Source of the DNA: Anthostomella pinea
Lineage: Eukaryota; Ascomycota; Sordariomycetes; Xylariales; Xylariaceae
Length of the DNA stretch: 64,000 bases
Reading direction: 5' to 3'
Assembly: GCA_963556695.1 (NCBI GenBank)
Contig: CAUWAG010000020.1
Location: forward strand, 992,001-1,056,000
The translations under genes and the position numbers were made by a program. Position 1 is the first letter of the stretch. Each line of letters opens with the position of its first letter. The notes beneath the pieces are model-generated. The model worked only from the letters and a program-made list of their open reading frames with translations, was not told where the DNA came from and made no database searches. This document shows, in pieces, positions 1 through 9,589 of this stretch.

Positions 1-722
1 GCAGTAGCTGCAATCGTTGTTTTCATTTTTCAGTTATCCCAATTGGGTGGTATCTACACCTATTTGTACAGCTCTGGAGGTGCCGGAGACGATCCTCCGG
101 CCCACCTTTTCCCAAGTCAACGTACGATTCATGGTGCTAGTCATTACAGCCTCTTTGACTAGCCACCTGACTAGCCAGCACTCCACAGGGCATACACCTC
201 TAGAGATCTCTTGAATCTGACATTATTATAATAAAATAACGCATTAAATATTAAACCTTTTATTTTATTAATTTTTTTATTAATTTAAATACAAAAATTT
301 CTAAAATTTTTATTTTTTGTTTATTAATATCATATAAATGAAATAAAAGTATTAAAAAAAGTTAATTTTTACAGTAAATTTTATAAAATTAAAACTTCTT
401 ATTTTATATTAAAATTAAAACTTATTTTAAAAAACTTTAAAAAATAAGGGTTTTATTAAGATCTTTAAAGTCAGCATTAGTATTAATCGTAATTTCAAAA
501 TTTCCTTTATATTTATTGAAGTTTAAAAAAAATTATTAAAAAGGGTTTTTTTTTTTAACATGTCAAACCCCTTTTTTTATAAAATATATTATTTATATTA
601 TTTGTGTTATTTGTGTTATTTATGTTATTTATGTTATTTTAACGTAGCTGATAAGCGAGTTGGCACTCGTCATGAAGTTTCTAACCAACACAATTCAAAC
701 CATTATATCTCTACCAACAACA
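1..722. other. AT-rich gene-free edge
   Basis: The first 230 bases have ordinary composition; from about 230 to 640 the sequence is almost pure A/T with long T and A runs and short repeats of TTATTTGTG/TTATTTATG type near 590-640. I see no gene. The composition matches C-to-T mutated repeat DNA (RIP) typical of ascomycete transposon graveyards, which is inference. Confidence 0.6.
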
Positions 723-2376
723 ATGGCACCACGTTATAACGAATCAGACTTACAGATAGCTGTACAAGCTGAACAAAATGATCCTCATATTTCTATATTT
801 CAGCTTGTGAAACTCTTACATTCCTTGTTTCACTCTGAGTAATATAATCAAAGGATTGCTATTACGACGCGACAGCATATCTAATACTTTGAAACTTATA
901 GTTTCTAAAGAGAATGTCATTTACTCCTTTATAATCAATCTAGATACGCGAGCATTTCCTCACCAGTACAGTTATGTTGAAGATATGGTGAATAAATTAT
1001 TAGCAGCGCATTGGGCTGGACGTATCAAAAAGAACTGCACGCAGAACTTCATCAAATGTACACCAGGCCTTTGGACGCGTTTTTATTGGAAGATAGACTA
1101 CTAGAGGGTCTTAAACAAAGATCCAGACATGTATCACGCGTGGTTTTGCCGAGTTGTGGCAACAATTACAGAACATGGCATCCAAGACGCAGATATTTAC
1201 AACTTTGACAAGACTGGGTTTATGATAGACATTATTGGGTCCAGCATGGTCGTTATAAGTGCCGAAAGACGTGGCAGGCCTAGACAAGCTTAGCAAGGTA
1301 ACAAGGAATGGTCTATAGCAATCTCTATTATCAATGCTAATGGTTGGGTAGTCCTGCCATTCATTATTTTATAAGGCAAAACCCACCTCGCATTATGGTA
1401 TTGTGACACGATATTACCAAGCAATTGGAAGGTGGCTGTGTCCGACAACAGGTGGACTACAAACGAGATTGGTTTGAAATAGATTCAGCATTTTGATAAG
1501 TATACTAGACTGTGTATGACTGCCAGTAAACGCCTCCTCATACTTGATGGCCACAAAAGCCACTATTCTCAGGTCTTTAAGAATTATTGTTAGAATAATG
1601 GTATCATTACCCTTTGTATGCCTGCCCATTCATCACACAAGTTCCAGCCTTTAGATGTCAATTGTTTTAGCCTGCTCAAACAAGCTTATGGTCGCATGAT
1701 TTAGGATCTCATCTGGTGTCATATAACCCATGTTTCAAAAGAGGACTTCCTTACAGCGTTTTGTGAAGCACATAACGCTGCTATAACGCCAGAAAACATT
1801 TGAGCAGGTTTCAGTGCTACTAGACTTGTTCTTTTTGATCTGGAAAGTGTTATTTTGAAGCTGGATGCTGTCGCTGTCATACGAACACTGTCGCCAGACC
1901 CCAATCTGCCACCCATTACTTGGAAATCCAAGACGCCTATCACCATTAACGAAGGGGTAAACCCATCAGTTTATATCTAAAATCAAGTCAGAAGCCACCA
2001 GAGAAGCTCACTTATATTAATAATTAATACATTGAACTAGTTTTTAAAGGCTACATATGGTCTTATGTACAAGGTTGCTTTGATTGATTCCCGGGTCCAC
2101 GAGCTAAAAGAGGCCAATTATTTACTAAATAAATGTCAGAAAATAAAAAATAAATGTCTAATAAAGAGAGGAATATTTTCTGTTAAAGATATAATAGGTC
2201 TTCAGGCTACAAAGGATAGTACTGAGCTGGCAAGACAGGAAATGAGTAAAGGTAGTCGTCGTCCAAAGAGGGCGGCAGCGCCTGAGCAACCTTGTAGCGT
2301 TTGTGGCAACACTGGCCATAATATGCGAACTTGTACAATAGAGATGGAAACATCTGAAGTAAAAGAATCTGATTGA
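723..2376 (+). pseudogene. Decayed pogo/Tc1-type DDE transposase
   Basis: Reading the plus strand and passing several stops gives a recognisable fungal pogo-type transposase. The N-terminus begins MAPRYNESDLQIAVQAE, followed by a Tc5-like DNA-binding region around 925-1100. The catalytic core shows the NFDKTGF motif (near 1200), LILDGHKSHYS (near 1540) and FQPLDVNCF (near 1645), the three acidic positions of a DDE triad. The C-terminus (2065-2376) carries a CSVCGNTGHNMRTC zinc knuckle. At least six in-frame stops (after GRPRQA, PFIIL, GLK, KNYC, GRMI and PENI) and frame breaks separate the open pieces. Most stops are explained by CAG/CAA/CGA to TAG/TAA/TGA or TGG to TAG changes, the pattern expected from repeat-induced point mutation. 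It cannot be active. I could not identify its terminal repeats. Confidence 0.85.
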
Positions 2377-2421
2377 TTAGATTGAATTAAATGCGTTGTG
2401 ATTGAGTTATTTGACATATTA

Positions 2422-2578
2422 TGTCATGGTCTGGTATAGGTAGCCCATGTGGTGAGTCCTGGAGCCCGGACATGAGTACATGTACCACCATTGAATATCA
2501 AGCTGCCACGCTTGATATTCGACATCCTTTTGGGAGGAACAGCCGTGGTATGGTGGTTATGGTGAGCGTTCCGTCACA
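2422..2578. mobile_element. 157-bp solo LTR-like element, copy 1
   Basis: A 157-bp sequence starts TGTCATGG and ends CCGTCACA, so it has the TG...CA ends of an LTR. It is flanked by a perfect 5-bp direct duplication TATTA (2417-2421 and 2579-2583), the target-site signature of integrase-mediated insertion. A second copy lies in inverted orientation at 4278-4434; my base-by-base comparison found 10 differences in 157 positions. No gag-pol sequence is attached, so it is best read as a solo LTR. Its near-50% GC stands out from the AT-rich surroundings. The sense direction cannot be determined. Confidence 0.8.
2493..2520. repeat. Perfect hairpin inside the 157-bp LTR
   Basis: GAATATCAAGC (2493-2503) and GCTTGATATTC (2510-2520) form a perfect 11-bp stem with a 6-nt loop TGCCAC. 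The inverted copy of the LTR keeps the same hairpin with one changed stem base, so it belongs to the element. Confidence 0.85.
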
Positions 2579-3893
2579 TATTAGTTGAAAGTTTGGTAAG
2601 AAGTTGCTGTTCGCTTGTAATTGCCGCTCACTTGTCATCTACGTTACTTTATAAAGTTTGAGTTTTTCTAATTATAATAGTAAGGTTTTTATAAAAGTAT
2701 GTAACATTTTTTTGAAATTTAAAAATTGTATATATATATGTTATGTATGTTATCAGTAATACTTTCGTTTTAATTGATTAAGCTCATAATATATAACTTA
2801 ATATTTTATCTTAATAAATAGCGGCAAGGTAAGAATGACGGCTTTTTACTTTTTATAACCTTTTTATATTTATATATAACGATTATATTTGTTAAAAAGA
2901 GGTTATAAATAGTGTCAAAAATAATAGATTTAATAACCTTTAAGAGGATAAAGGGCTTAAAATTATTAAGTTTAAAATCTAGTTTTGTTCATATAGCGTA
3001 GTTTGTTATATTATGTTTTATTCGAGGTTTTAAAGAGGTAAAAAAAGTACTTATATATAATGTTATGAATAAGGTTGTATAATATTGCCTTAATTTAAGC
3101 CGTAATATCTTAATTTATATTATAAAGTCATGATTGACGTATTAATCGACGACCTAGCTAAGTCTCATTAACTAAATAAGTTTTATTTGTAGACATTTTA
3201 ATAAAAATGAAATAGAGATGAATGCTTTTACTTAAGGTAATATTATAGCTTGTTTCATTATTATATTTCGATTGTGTGGAAATCCAGGGGTTAGAATGGG
3301 ATAGATGATAGTTTGTGGGTAAGACTATGGATCCATGGGGGAGATTCCCACCTAAATACAGGTGTAACAGCCCTTTGATGCCCTGCTGCCTGACAGCGAA
3401 CAACAAATCTGCCACTGGTCACCATAATAGATCTTTCACCCCCTTTAGGCCCCTTTCATCCCTTTCACCTGGCGGACAGCTGAAGCCCATACCTGACAGT
3501 ACCACAATGCTTACAGATTGGTATTTAATACGTAAAATAACAGGTATATATTAAATTAGTTAAATATTATAATTGTTTGCTTTTGTATATTAGTTAATAT
3601 TTAGTATGTATTAATTAATATAGTAAAATAATAATAATTATTTCTAAATATTTTAAAGTATATGATAAGTATTATAAAGTATAAAAATGTTTGTAAATAA
3701 GAGTTGCTTTTATATTTTAAGCAGATTTCTTTTTTTTTAGCTTTTACAATATATTTAAAAATTACCAATAGTATAGGACAATAACTATAGTTATTTTAAA
3801 ATATATTCTTTAATAACTATAAATCTAGACTTTAAGGTTGTTTATAAGTTTTTTAAGTTGTTTTTTTTTACTAATAAAGAACGTGTTGACATA

Positions 3894-3948
3894 CAGGTGC
3901 CGTGCAGGTGCCGTGCAGGTGTCGTGCAGGTGTCATACAGGTGCGGCG
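3894..3948. repeat. Five-unit 11-bp tandem repeat
   Basis: Five consecutive 11-mers: CAGGTGCCGTG twice, then CAGGTGTCGTG, CAGGTGTCATA and CAGGTGCGGCG. The CAGGTG core is invariant. It lies in the GC-richer island of the AT-rich region. Function unknown. Confidence 0.9.
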
Positions 3949-4006
3949 CCAGCTGCGCAACAGCTGAAATGGACCAGAATAGCTGGTCAAAGGAAAAAAG
4001 GGGCAG

Positions 4007-4049
4007 AAAGCCCCTATTCAGGGATGGAAAGGCCCCATTTAGGGGCTTT
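4007..4049. repeat. CCCCT/AGGGG inverted repeat
   Basis: AAAGCCCCTA (4007-4016) and TAGGGGCTTT (4040-4049) are perfect reverse complements separated by 23 nt. A related C-rich stretch at about 3437-3460 has similar wording, which suggests both come from one decayed element. Confidence 0.7.
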
Positions 4050-4277
4050 CAGGGGTGATAGACAAGAAGTCGTTGACAGTCAGATCTAAAGATGGGCCAG
4101 TCTTTCAGGATTGTACTGTATTTAGTACTGAGATTCGTCCCACGGACCGAAGTTAGATCACGCAACCAATACACACCATTCTTGACCCCATGATATGGTC
4201 CTGTATTGTGACAGAACGTGTTAAAGACGGCTAAGATATTAAAGTTCATAGCTTTTAATAAAATGTTTCATAATAAG

Positions 4278-4434
4278 TGTGACGGAACGCTCACCATAAC
4301 CACCATGCCATGGCTGTTCCTCGCAAAAGGATGTTGAATATCAAGCGTGGCAGCTTGACATTCAATAGTGGTACATGTACTAATGTCCGGGCTCCAGGAC
4401 TCACCACATGGGCTACCTGTACCAGACCAATACA
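4278..4434. mobile_element. 157-bp solo LTR-like element, copy 2 (inverted)
   Basis: Begins TGTGACGG and ends CAATACA, exactly 157 bp, and is the reverse complement of the element at 2422-2578 with 10 mismatches. The flanking 5-mers are ATAAG (4273-4277) and TTAAG (4435-4439), a target duplication with one changed base. Because each copy has its own flanking duplication, the two are separate insertions rather than terminal repeats of one transposon. Confidence 0.75.
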
Positions 4435-5267
4435 TTAAGCCTAAATTTTATGAAATGAAATATCGATATATAATTTTAACCTAAGTACAGTTTATATTAT
4501 AATATATAAAGCGTGTTGTATTATCTTAAAAAGAACTTAAAGTTGTTATTAAGTTGTTATTTAATAGCTAACAATTTTATATAACGTATTTATCGATAAA
4601 CACTTTTTAAATTACTAGGCGGCTTATTACTTTAAAACTATTGAAATCGTTTAAAAAGGTGGGTTTAAAAAAACCGCTTTTTAATACCTTTTAATACTTA
4701 CTTATAAGCCGCTTAATAGTCTAAGCTTTTTTTAAGCAAGGTTGTTTTATTATTTTTATTCTATATAATTACTTGCTGTTTAGCTTAACATCTCCGCTTT
4801 ACTTACTATATATTTAGCATAGCTATACGGCGGGAACACGGTATCGCAACTTCTCTTAATAAAATAATGAGATTTATATATCATTCAGTGATGATATCCC
4901 ACAGCGAAGATGTTTTGTATCCTCAGACTGTAAGACACCATCTGAGCAATACCACGACGGGGCTTACTTCAGTCAAGACATCATCCGGGAGTGTTATAGG
5001 GTGACACATGAATGCAGATCCTGGTTCTACGAGTCGCTCCCTTGTGTTACATTTGGTTTGATATACCAGGGTTTTATTTAGAGTACTCATTACAATATTG
5101 AGCCTCTATTACACCCTAAAGCAGGACCCAACAAAGCCAGGGTAGTATCTTATAATAGACATTGAAAATCAACTGCGACCAGAGTCTCCAAGACTAGCTT
5201 CCCTATTGCCATGGGTGTGCTTTGGTTCCCATGTCCAGCCTGCGAACGCCATGCCACCACCTAAACC
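4435..5267. other. AT-rich spacer, then ordinary intergenic DNA
   Basis: To about 4800 the sequence is AT-rich and includes an imperfect fold-back. From about 4810 composition returns to normal. I recognise no gene; this is the 3' side of the minus-strand gene that ends at 5268. Confidence 0.6.
4605..4730. repeat. Imperfect fold-back sequence
   Basis: GCGGCTTAT near 4619-4627 and ATAAGCCGC near 4703-4711 are perfect complements. The inner arms continue imperfectly (AAAAAGGTGGGTTT against AAACCGCTTTTT), giving a fold-back of roughly 100-125 bp. It could be a MITE remnant or an RNA-like hairpin; AT-rich decay blurs it. Confidence 0.5.
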
Positions 5268-6461
5268 CTATGATATACGAGAAACGGGGAGATGAGTGCT
5301 ATGAACAGCGCCGCTGTCGCTCTCGCTGACTACGCTGCCGACCTCGGTCCAGCTCGCCGGGGTCATCATGCCTTCGTCATCGCTCACGACGTCGTAATAT
5401 CTACCCTGGCTGCCTGATCTGGCGGAAGCGCCTTCTTCTGCGACATCCACGCCAGAACCGGCCAGGGAACCAGAGTCTGTGGGAGTCATCTCCCCGTCGC
5501 TAATCAGCTCGGGCTCTGACAGAGGCGCCTCTGGTGTTTCTGGGAGTGGTGAGTAGAATCCGGAGTTTGATGTGGGGTTTGATGTCTCCTTCGCCCATGC
5601 CTGGATCAAGCTGTATGCATCCTGACGCCCCTCTCGGTCTCCTTGCCCAGCAGTCATAAACTCGTCTCGGCCAAGCTCGTGTTCCGAGGACTGAGGCTGT
5701 TCTGGCTGAGAAGTTGACTCGCCAACTTCGACGAGGGTAGGAATAGCAGGTGATGGCGATTGAGTGGCGTTTCGCGATGGCTCGTCCTGGCCCAGATCTG
5801 TGGCGCTGTAGATATCCGACAATAGTTCGTCCTTCTCTGGGTCCATCAAGCTGTTCTCGAGGGCAATATCGTCATCGATGCCATGCTCGTCGGCGAAGGG
5901 GTTCGTGTACATAGAAGCGTTGAGGCCTCGTAGGCCGTCGGCACGGCGTCGGACCAGGGCTTCGTTGTTCTGGGTTTCGTGGCCGGTCTGATATACGTAT
6001 GTTCCCTTCTCGGCATTATCGTCCTGCCGCAAGAAATCATCAAAGCTGGAACCTCGCGTAGACGTTCGCCGCCGTGTTGTATGAACCTTTTCCGAGTCTT
6101 CTCTGTTCTCCTTCTCTTTCTTCTCTTGAAGCATGGCGTTCCAGTACATCAGCTCTTCCCGCTGTCGTCGACGGGTCTCATCGTCGGCTTCGACGCCATG
6201 TTCGCCACCTGCACCCATACCGGCACCCAGACCCCGCGACTCCAAGAATCCTTCGGCATCTTCGGGTCTATTGAAGAGGTTCTCGCGTTCTTGGGGGGTG
6301 ATGCTGTCACCAAAGGAGTGAAGGGCGATGGCGATTCGACGTCGGAGGTCGTTGGCCATGCGTTGCAGCTCGGGCGACTCGTAGACTGCTATCGCGGCGG
6401 CGACGGCGACCGAGATGGCGATGACGCCGGCTGTTGCAGCAGGCCCGTTAATAGGTGGCAT
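5268..6461 (-). CDS. Uncharacterised protein with N-terminal membrane segment
   Basis: Single-exon frame of 397 residues. I start it at the ATG at 6461 (MPPINGPAATAG); the codon two positions upstream in the same frame is TTG. Residues about 8-28 form one hydrophobic alanine/valine-rich segment, likely a signal anchor. A short basic region follows (about 35-45), then mostly charged, low-complexity and probably disordered sequence, including an RRRQREELMYWNAMLQEKKEKE stretch that may be helical near residues 98-120, and a C-terminal acidic, serine-rich tail with the local motif GMMTPASWTEVGSVVSE. I do not recognise a domain or function. Codon use and composition fit the neighbouring real genes, and an antisense frame of 169 residues overlaps it but looks non-coding. 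Confidence 0.75.
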   Translation of the reverse strand: MPPINGPAATAGVIAISVAVAAAIAVYESPELQRMANDLRRRIAIALHSFGDSITPQERENLFNRPEDAEGFLESRGLGAGMGAGGEHGVEADDETRRRQREELMYWNAMLQEKKEKENREDSEKVHTTRRRTSTRGSSFDDFLRQDDNAEKGTYVYQTGHETQNNEALVRRRADGLRGLNASMYTNPFADEHGIDDDIALENSLMDPEKDELLSDIYSATDLGQDEPSRNATQSPSPAIPTLVEVGESTSQPEQPQSSEHELGRDEFMTAGQGDREGRQDAYSLIQAWAKETSNPTSNSGFYSPLPETPEAPLSEPELISDGEMTPTDSGSLAGSGVDVAEEGASARSGSQGRYYDVVSDDEGMMTPASWTEVGSVVSESDSGAVHSTHLPVSRIS

Positions 6462-7580
6462 CCTCAAGTTGGGGGACCCTGGAGGTAGGAGGAAGAGATA
6501 GGAAGGTAGGAGTTTGAGTAGGATTGTGTTGGAGACGATTTGGTGGGAATGTAGAATATAGGAAACGATAAAGAGATACAGAAGCTGGGAGGATCAAATG
6601 AGGAATACAGTGACAAGTGGCGGCAAACGGCGCTTGCGTGGCTGCGTGGTTCGTTGGAAGTTATTCGCCACCTCGGCGATCAGCGATCAGCGATCAGGCA
6701 GGCGGACAGGCGCGTTTGATCCGCGATGATTGCCATGATTGACGTGGGGTAAAAAGATCAAAGTCGGCGCAGCGCAGGTGACAGGCTGACAGCCCAGCAG
6801 CCCTGGCCTGGGGCACAGCACAAGTGTCAAGCACAAAGCACGGATGAAAGATGAACAGCACTCGACTCACCCTTGGCGATCACGGGAACAGGCATGTCTT
6901 TGACAGATGAAGTTTCGGTGCCTGTTCAGGAAGACGGAAGATGGAAGATTGTGAGATGTTGGAGGAATGGAGAGTGATCACTGATCAGAAGTTCGGAGGT
7001 TGCGGAAGGAGGCAGTGTGGGAGGGAGCCTCGCCTTCCCCTCCAGGTCGTCCTATCTCTCTCATGAACCGTGCATATGTATTATATGTACCTACCTACCG
7101 CCTACCTCCCTCACTGTACCCGAGGTACCGCTGATAAGGTGCAGGCTAAGGTAATAGGTACAGGTGCGAGTGTTCGAGAAAGTATGCAAGGCTGGGTAAT
7201 CATAACATGAAAGCCCTTTTCTCGTGGACGTAGACCAACAGAGTTGTGTCGGCCTGCCCACACGCCCATGTTTGCAGAAGATGAGGTGGCAGGTGGTTGA
7301 TGACGGAAGACTGAGGGGCAACATAATTGACGTCAGTCAAGTGCTTATGCAATGTCCATGTTGAATGGAACTTATACATTTGTGCAGGCATTGATTCCTG
7401 AATGGCGTCGAAACCCGCCGCGGTCCCCGGCCCGACCACACTGACTGACTGATTCCGGAAGGTAGGACGGGAAGGACCGCGGAGGATCTTGACGCCCTTC
7501 TGCCTAATTCTTCACTTCCGTCTCCGCAGGGGGGCATCACACATAATATTACACTCCAGGACAGATTACCAACCACGGTG
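6462..7580. other. Intergenic, upstream of the one-TM protein gene
   Basis: About 1.1 kb holding the presumed promoter of the minus-strand gene ending at 5268. It contains clusters of GATCA/CGATCAG repeats near 6670-6730. I see no further gene. Confidence 0.55.
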
Positions 7581-7606
7581 GTGATCCTACGATGCAGGAT
7601 ACCGAT

Positions 7607-7617
7607 CATATCAGGAA
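7607..7617. repeat. LINE target-site duplication, left
   Basis: CATATCAGGAA; the identical 11-mer lies at 8246-8256 at the other end of the LINE fragment. Confidence 0.85.
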
Positions 7618-8245
7618 ACAACAAACCTTCCTACAATCTCTTGGGTTAAGAGAGATCTCAAAAGAAAGGGCAAGAAAGAGTTCAACCAATAGTGGAAAGA
7701 CCAATCAGAACCTAGGTATCAAGAAGTATACTCACATACAGTAACTGAAAGAGACCTTATATCTTTTAAGAGGAGTACTTTACACAGACTTCTAGCGGCC
7801 AGATCTGGACATGGCGACTTTGCCAGATACCATGAACGCTTTGGGCATACAGACTCGAATGATCACTGCAGCTGTGGTGAGAAGAAAACACCACAACACA
7901 TTTTCTTTTGTAAGAGGCTGGGGAAAAACCGGCTGCTGCCTAGGTACTCGCCTAGGACAGCTTGTTTACAATACTTAGGGGAGAGGAGCACAGAATGGGC
8001 AAAATTCGTGGAGAAGAGCAAGTTCTTTTCAACAATCTGCCCCCAATAGATAGCTTTTCTTGAAGGACCAGATGGATGACCCCAAGGTCATACCGCCGCA
8101 ACAACGGGGATGGGCCCATGAGCGGGACTGACTGTACTTATTATCTTGAGACCTCCACAACCCTGCGATACAGAGGCTCTGGGAGGCGTGGTTTGCACTA
8201 CTGAGGAGCTACCCCCCACGTTAAATACAAAACAAACAAAACAAA
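7618..8245 (+). mobile_element. 5'-truncated Tad1-like LINE (non-LTR retrotransposon)
   Basis: The plus frame from about 7630 to the stop at 8047-8049 reads as the C-terminal part of a fungal LINE ORF2: a region around WVKRDLKRKGKKEFNQ, then LHRLLAARSGHGDF, HCSCGEKKTPQHIFFC and finally EKSKFFSTICPQ before the stop. The HCxCG...HxFFxC pattern is the zinc-knuckle-like end typical of fungal Tad1-type elements. Only one in-frame stop (TAG near 7677) interrupts it. After about 200 bp of 3' UTR the element ends in an A-rich AAATACAAAACAAACAAAACAAA tail. Both ends abut the same 11-bp sequence. The 628-bp length shows severe 5' truncation, as usual for target-primed reverse transcription. It is a dead copy. 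Confidence 0.88.
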
Positions 8246-8256
8246 CATATCAGGAA
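8246..8256. repeat. LINE target-site duplication, right
   Basis: CATATCAGGAA, identical to 7607-7617; it directly follows the A-rich LINE tail. Confidence 0.85.
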
Positions 8257-8294
8257 GTACGTCGGGATGTTGATTCCACTCCAGACTCCAGCAG

Positions 8295-8331
8295 GTGATC
8301 CTACGATGCTGAATACCTACCATATCAGAAA
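8295..8331. repeat. GTGATCCTACGA repeat, middle copy
   Basis: GTGATCCTACGATGCTGAAT with the following TACCTACCATATCAGAA resembles 7581-7617 (GTGATCCTACGATGCAGGAT...CATATCAGGAA). A third match to the first 12 bases is at 8919-8930, after the secreted-protein gene. Removing the LINE leaves the first two copies about 86 bp apart, so they look like an old local duplication into which the LINE jumped. Confidence 0.7.
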
Positions 8332-8417
8332 GTTCCGGCATGATGTATGTGCACGTGTCTTGATACTAAAATTAGTCAAGTGGCCATAGAGGGCATGTCG
8401 ATCTCGAGACGTCTTGA

Positions 8418-8426
8418 TATATAAAT
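8418..8426 (+). promoter_or_regulatory. Probable TATA element of the secreted-protein gene
   Basis: TATATAAAT about 200 bp before the ATG at 8621. The decayed paralogue keeps ATATAAAT at 9461-9468 in the aligned position, followed by the shared words GACTTGAGTATC and ACTTCTCAAA, so the promoter was duplicated with the gene. No transcript evidence is available. Confidence 0.5.
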
Positions 8427-8620
8427 CACCTGAAATCTCGGGGTCGACTTGAGTATCCAGAAGTTTCATCACCATCAGTTTGTACACCTACCTACGACTT
8501 CTCAAAGCTACTCGAACACATCACTGTCGACCAGAGCCAACAGCCGTCTCAAACCTCTCGTCAAACTCCAGCACCCGCAACACATTACTGTCAACCAGAC
8601 AACAGCCAACCGCCGTCACA

Positions 8621-8815
8621 ATGAAGTTTCTTCAAGCCGCTGTCTCTCTTGTGGCCTTATTCGCACTTCCCACCTTGGCCGCTCCTCAACAAGTCGCCAG
8701 AGCGGACACGCTCGAGCAGCGAGGGGCCTTCGAGGATTGCGGCAAGGAATGTAAGGGGGAATCATTCCCCACAGATTACTTCAAGTGCGTCGATGATTGC
8801 ATGAAGAGGACGTAG
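8621..8815 (+). CDS. Small secreted cysteine-containing protein
   Basis: A 64-residue single-exon frame. Residues 1-21 (MKFLQAAVSLVALFALPTLA A) are a classic signal peptide with an Ala-Ala cleavage region. A short pro-like stretch with an arginine pair region (VARADTLEQR) follows, then a mature part of about 29 residues with four cysteines in the pattern C-x3-C-x12-C-x3-C, which could form two disulfides. Size, export signal and cysteines resemble fungal small secreted proteins, some of which act as effectors; I do not recognise the family, so that role is only a possibility. It has its own tandem decayed copy at 9590-9984, sharing promoter, signal peptide and 3' flank. It lies beside a LINE insertion. 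The ATG chosen is the one that gives the signal peptide; longer overlapping frames from 8449 and 8480 start in the 5' leader. Confidence 0.75.
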   Translation: MKFLQAAVSLVALFALPTLAAPQQVARADTLEQRGAFEDCGKECKGESFPTDYFKCVDDCMKRT

Positions 8816-9589
8816 GCTGGCGAGTAAAGGAACATTGGTGTTATCAACCGGGGGAAAGCCTGTTCTGCAGTTGTAACTTGTCGGAAGTGGATAGGCTGCT
8901 CAGCAACTATGATAGGTAGTGATCCTACGAGGCTGAATACGAATGAGATTAATATATGTGTTGTTCTGCCGTGCCACCTACCTCCGGGGGGGACCGACCA
9001 ACTCATCCGTGCGCATTTGCTCTCCTTTCGTTTCGAACCGAAAACCTATCGTCTGGGCCCTCGTACTTTTGGTGCTATTTGTCCTCAACGACTGCCCAGG
9101 TTTTTACATCCATCGTCTTCCATTCAGCAACCACGCCACTAAGCCAACGGGCAGTCCGGGCGGAAATCACCAAGAGGAAGAGGAGGAAGCAAAACGGCAC
9201 AGCAAGCTGTGTGTGCAAAAGCAAGCGCTGACAGCCCTACAGGATTCGAACATGATATCATACATGTGTTGGTCTGCCACGCCTCCTGTAGCAAGTGTCT
9301 TTTCATAGCATCTCAAACCCTCGTAGTCTACGGCGAAGCTGCGGCACCATCACCATCACCATCACCATCCTGGAGGACGTTGGTCTTATCAAGTCTCACG
9401 GTGATGCCACCTGGCTCTAGTTGGCCATGGACGACGTGTCGATCTGGAAATGTCTCTTGAATATAAATTGCTTGGAAGTTTCGGCGTTGACTTGAGTATC
9501 TAGAAGATTCATTTACTACGACTTCTCAAACCACCTATTAACTTTAGCACCCGGGACACATCATTATTAACCAGCCAATAGCCGTCTCA
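8816..9589. other. Spacer between secreted-protein gene and its decayed copy
   Basis: Holds the third GTGATCCTACGA copy (8919-8930), an (ATCACC)-type short repeat near 9347-9368, and the duplicated promoter of the pseudogene (about 9400-9589). Overlapping open frames of 76-121 codons here have no recognisable features. Confidence 0.5.

Larger units (their letters stand above)
2584..4272. other. AT-rich repeat-derived spacer between the two 157-bp LTRs
   Basis: About 1.7 kb without a supportable gene. It is mainly A/T-rich, with two islands of normal composition at roughly 3270-3520 and 3885-4250. Short open frames here lack any recognisable protein feature. The islands hold the 11-bp tandem array and a CCCCT/AGGGG hairpin listed separately. 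Confidence 0.6.

Noticed and set aside
2422..4434. Reading the inverted 157-bp copies as terminal inverted repeats of one 2-kb DNA transposon
   Set aside because: Each copy has its own 5-bp flanking duplication, including inner flanks, and the region between has no transposase.
5979..6488. 169-codon plus frame antisense to the one-TM protein gene
   Set aside because: Explained by the opposite-strand coding sequence; contains no independent feature.
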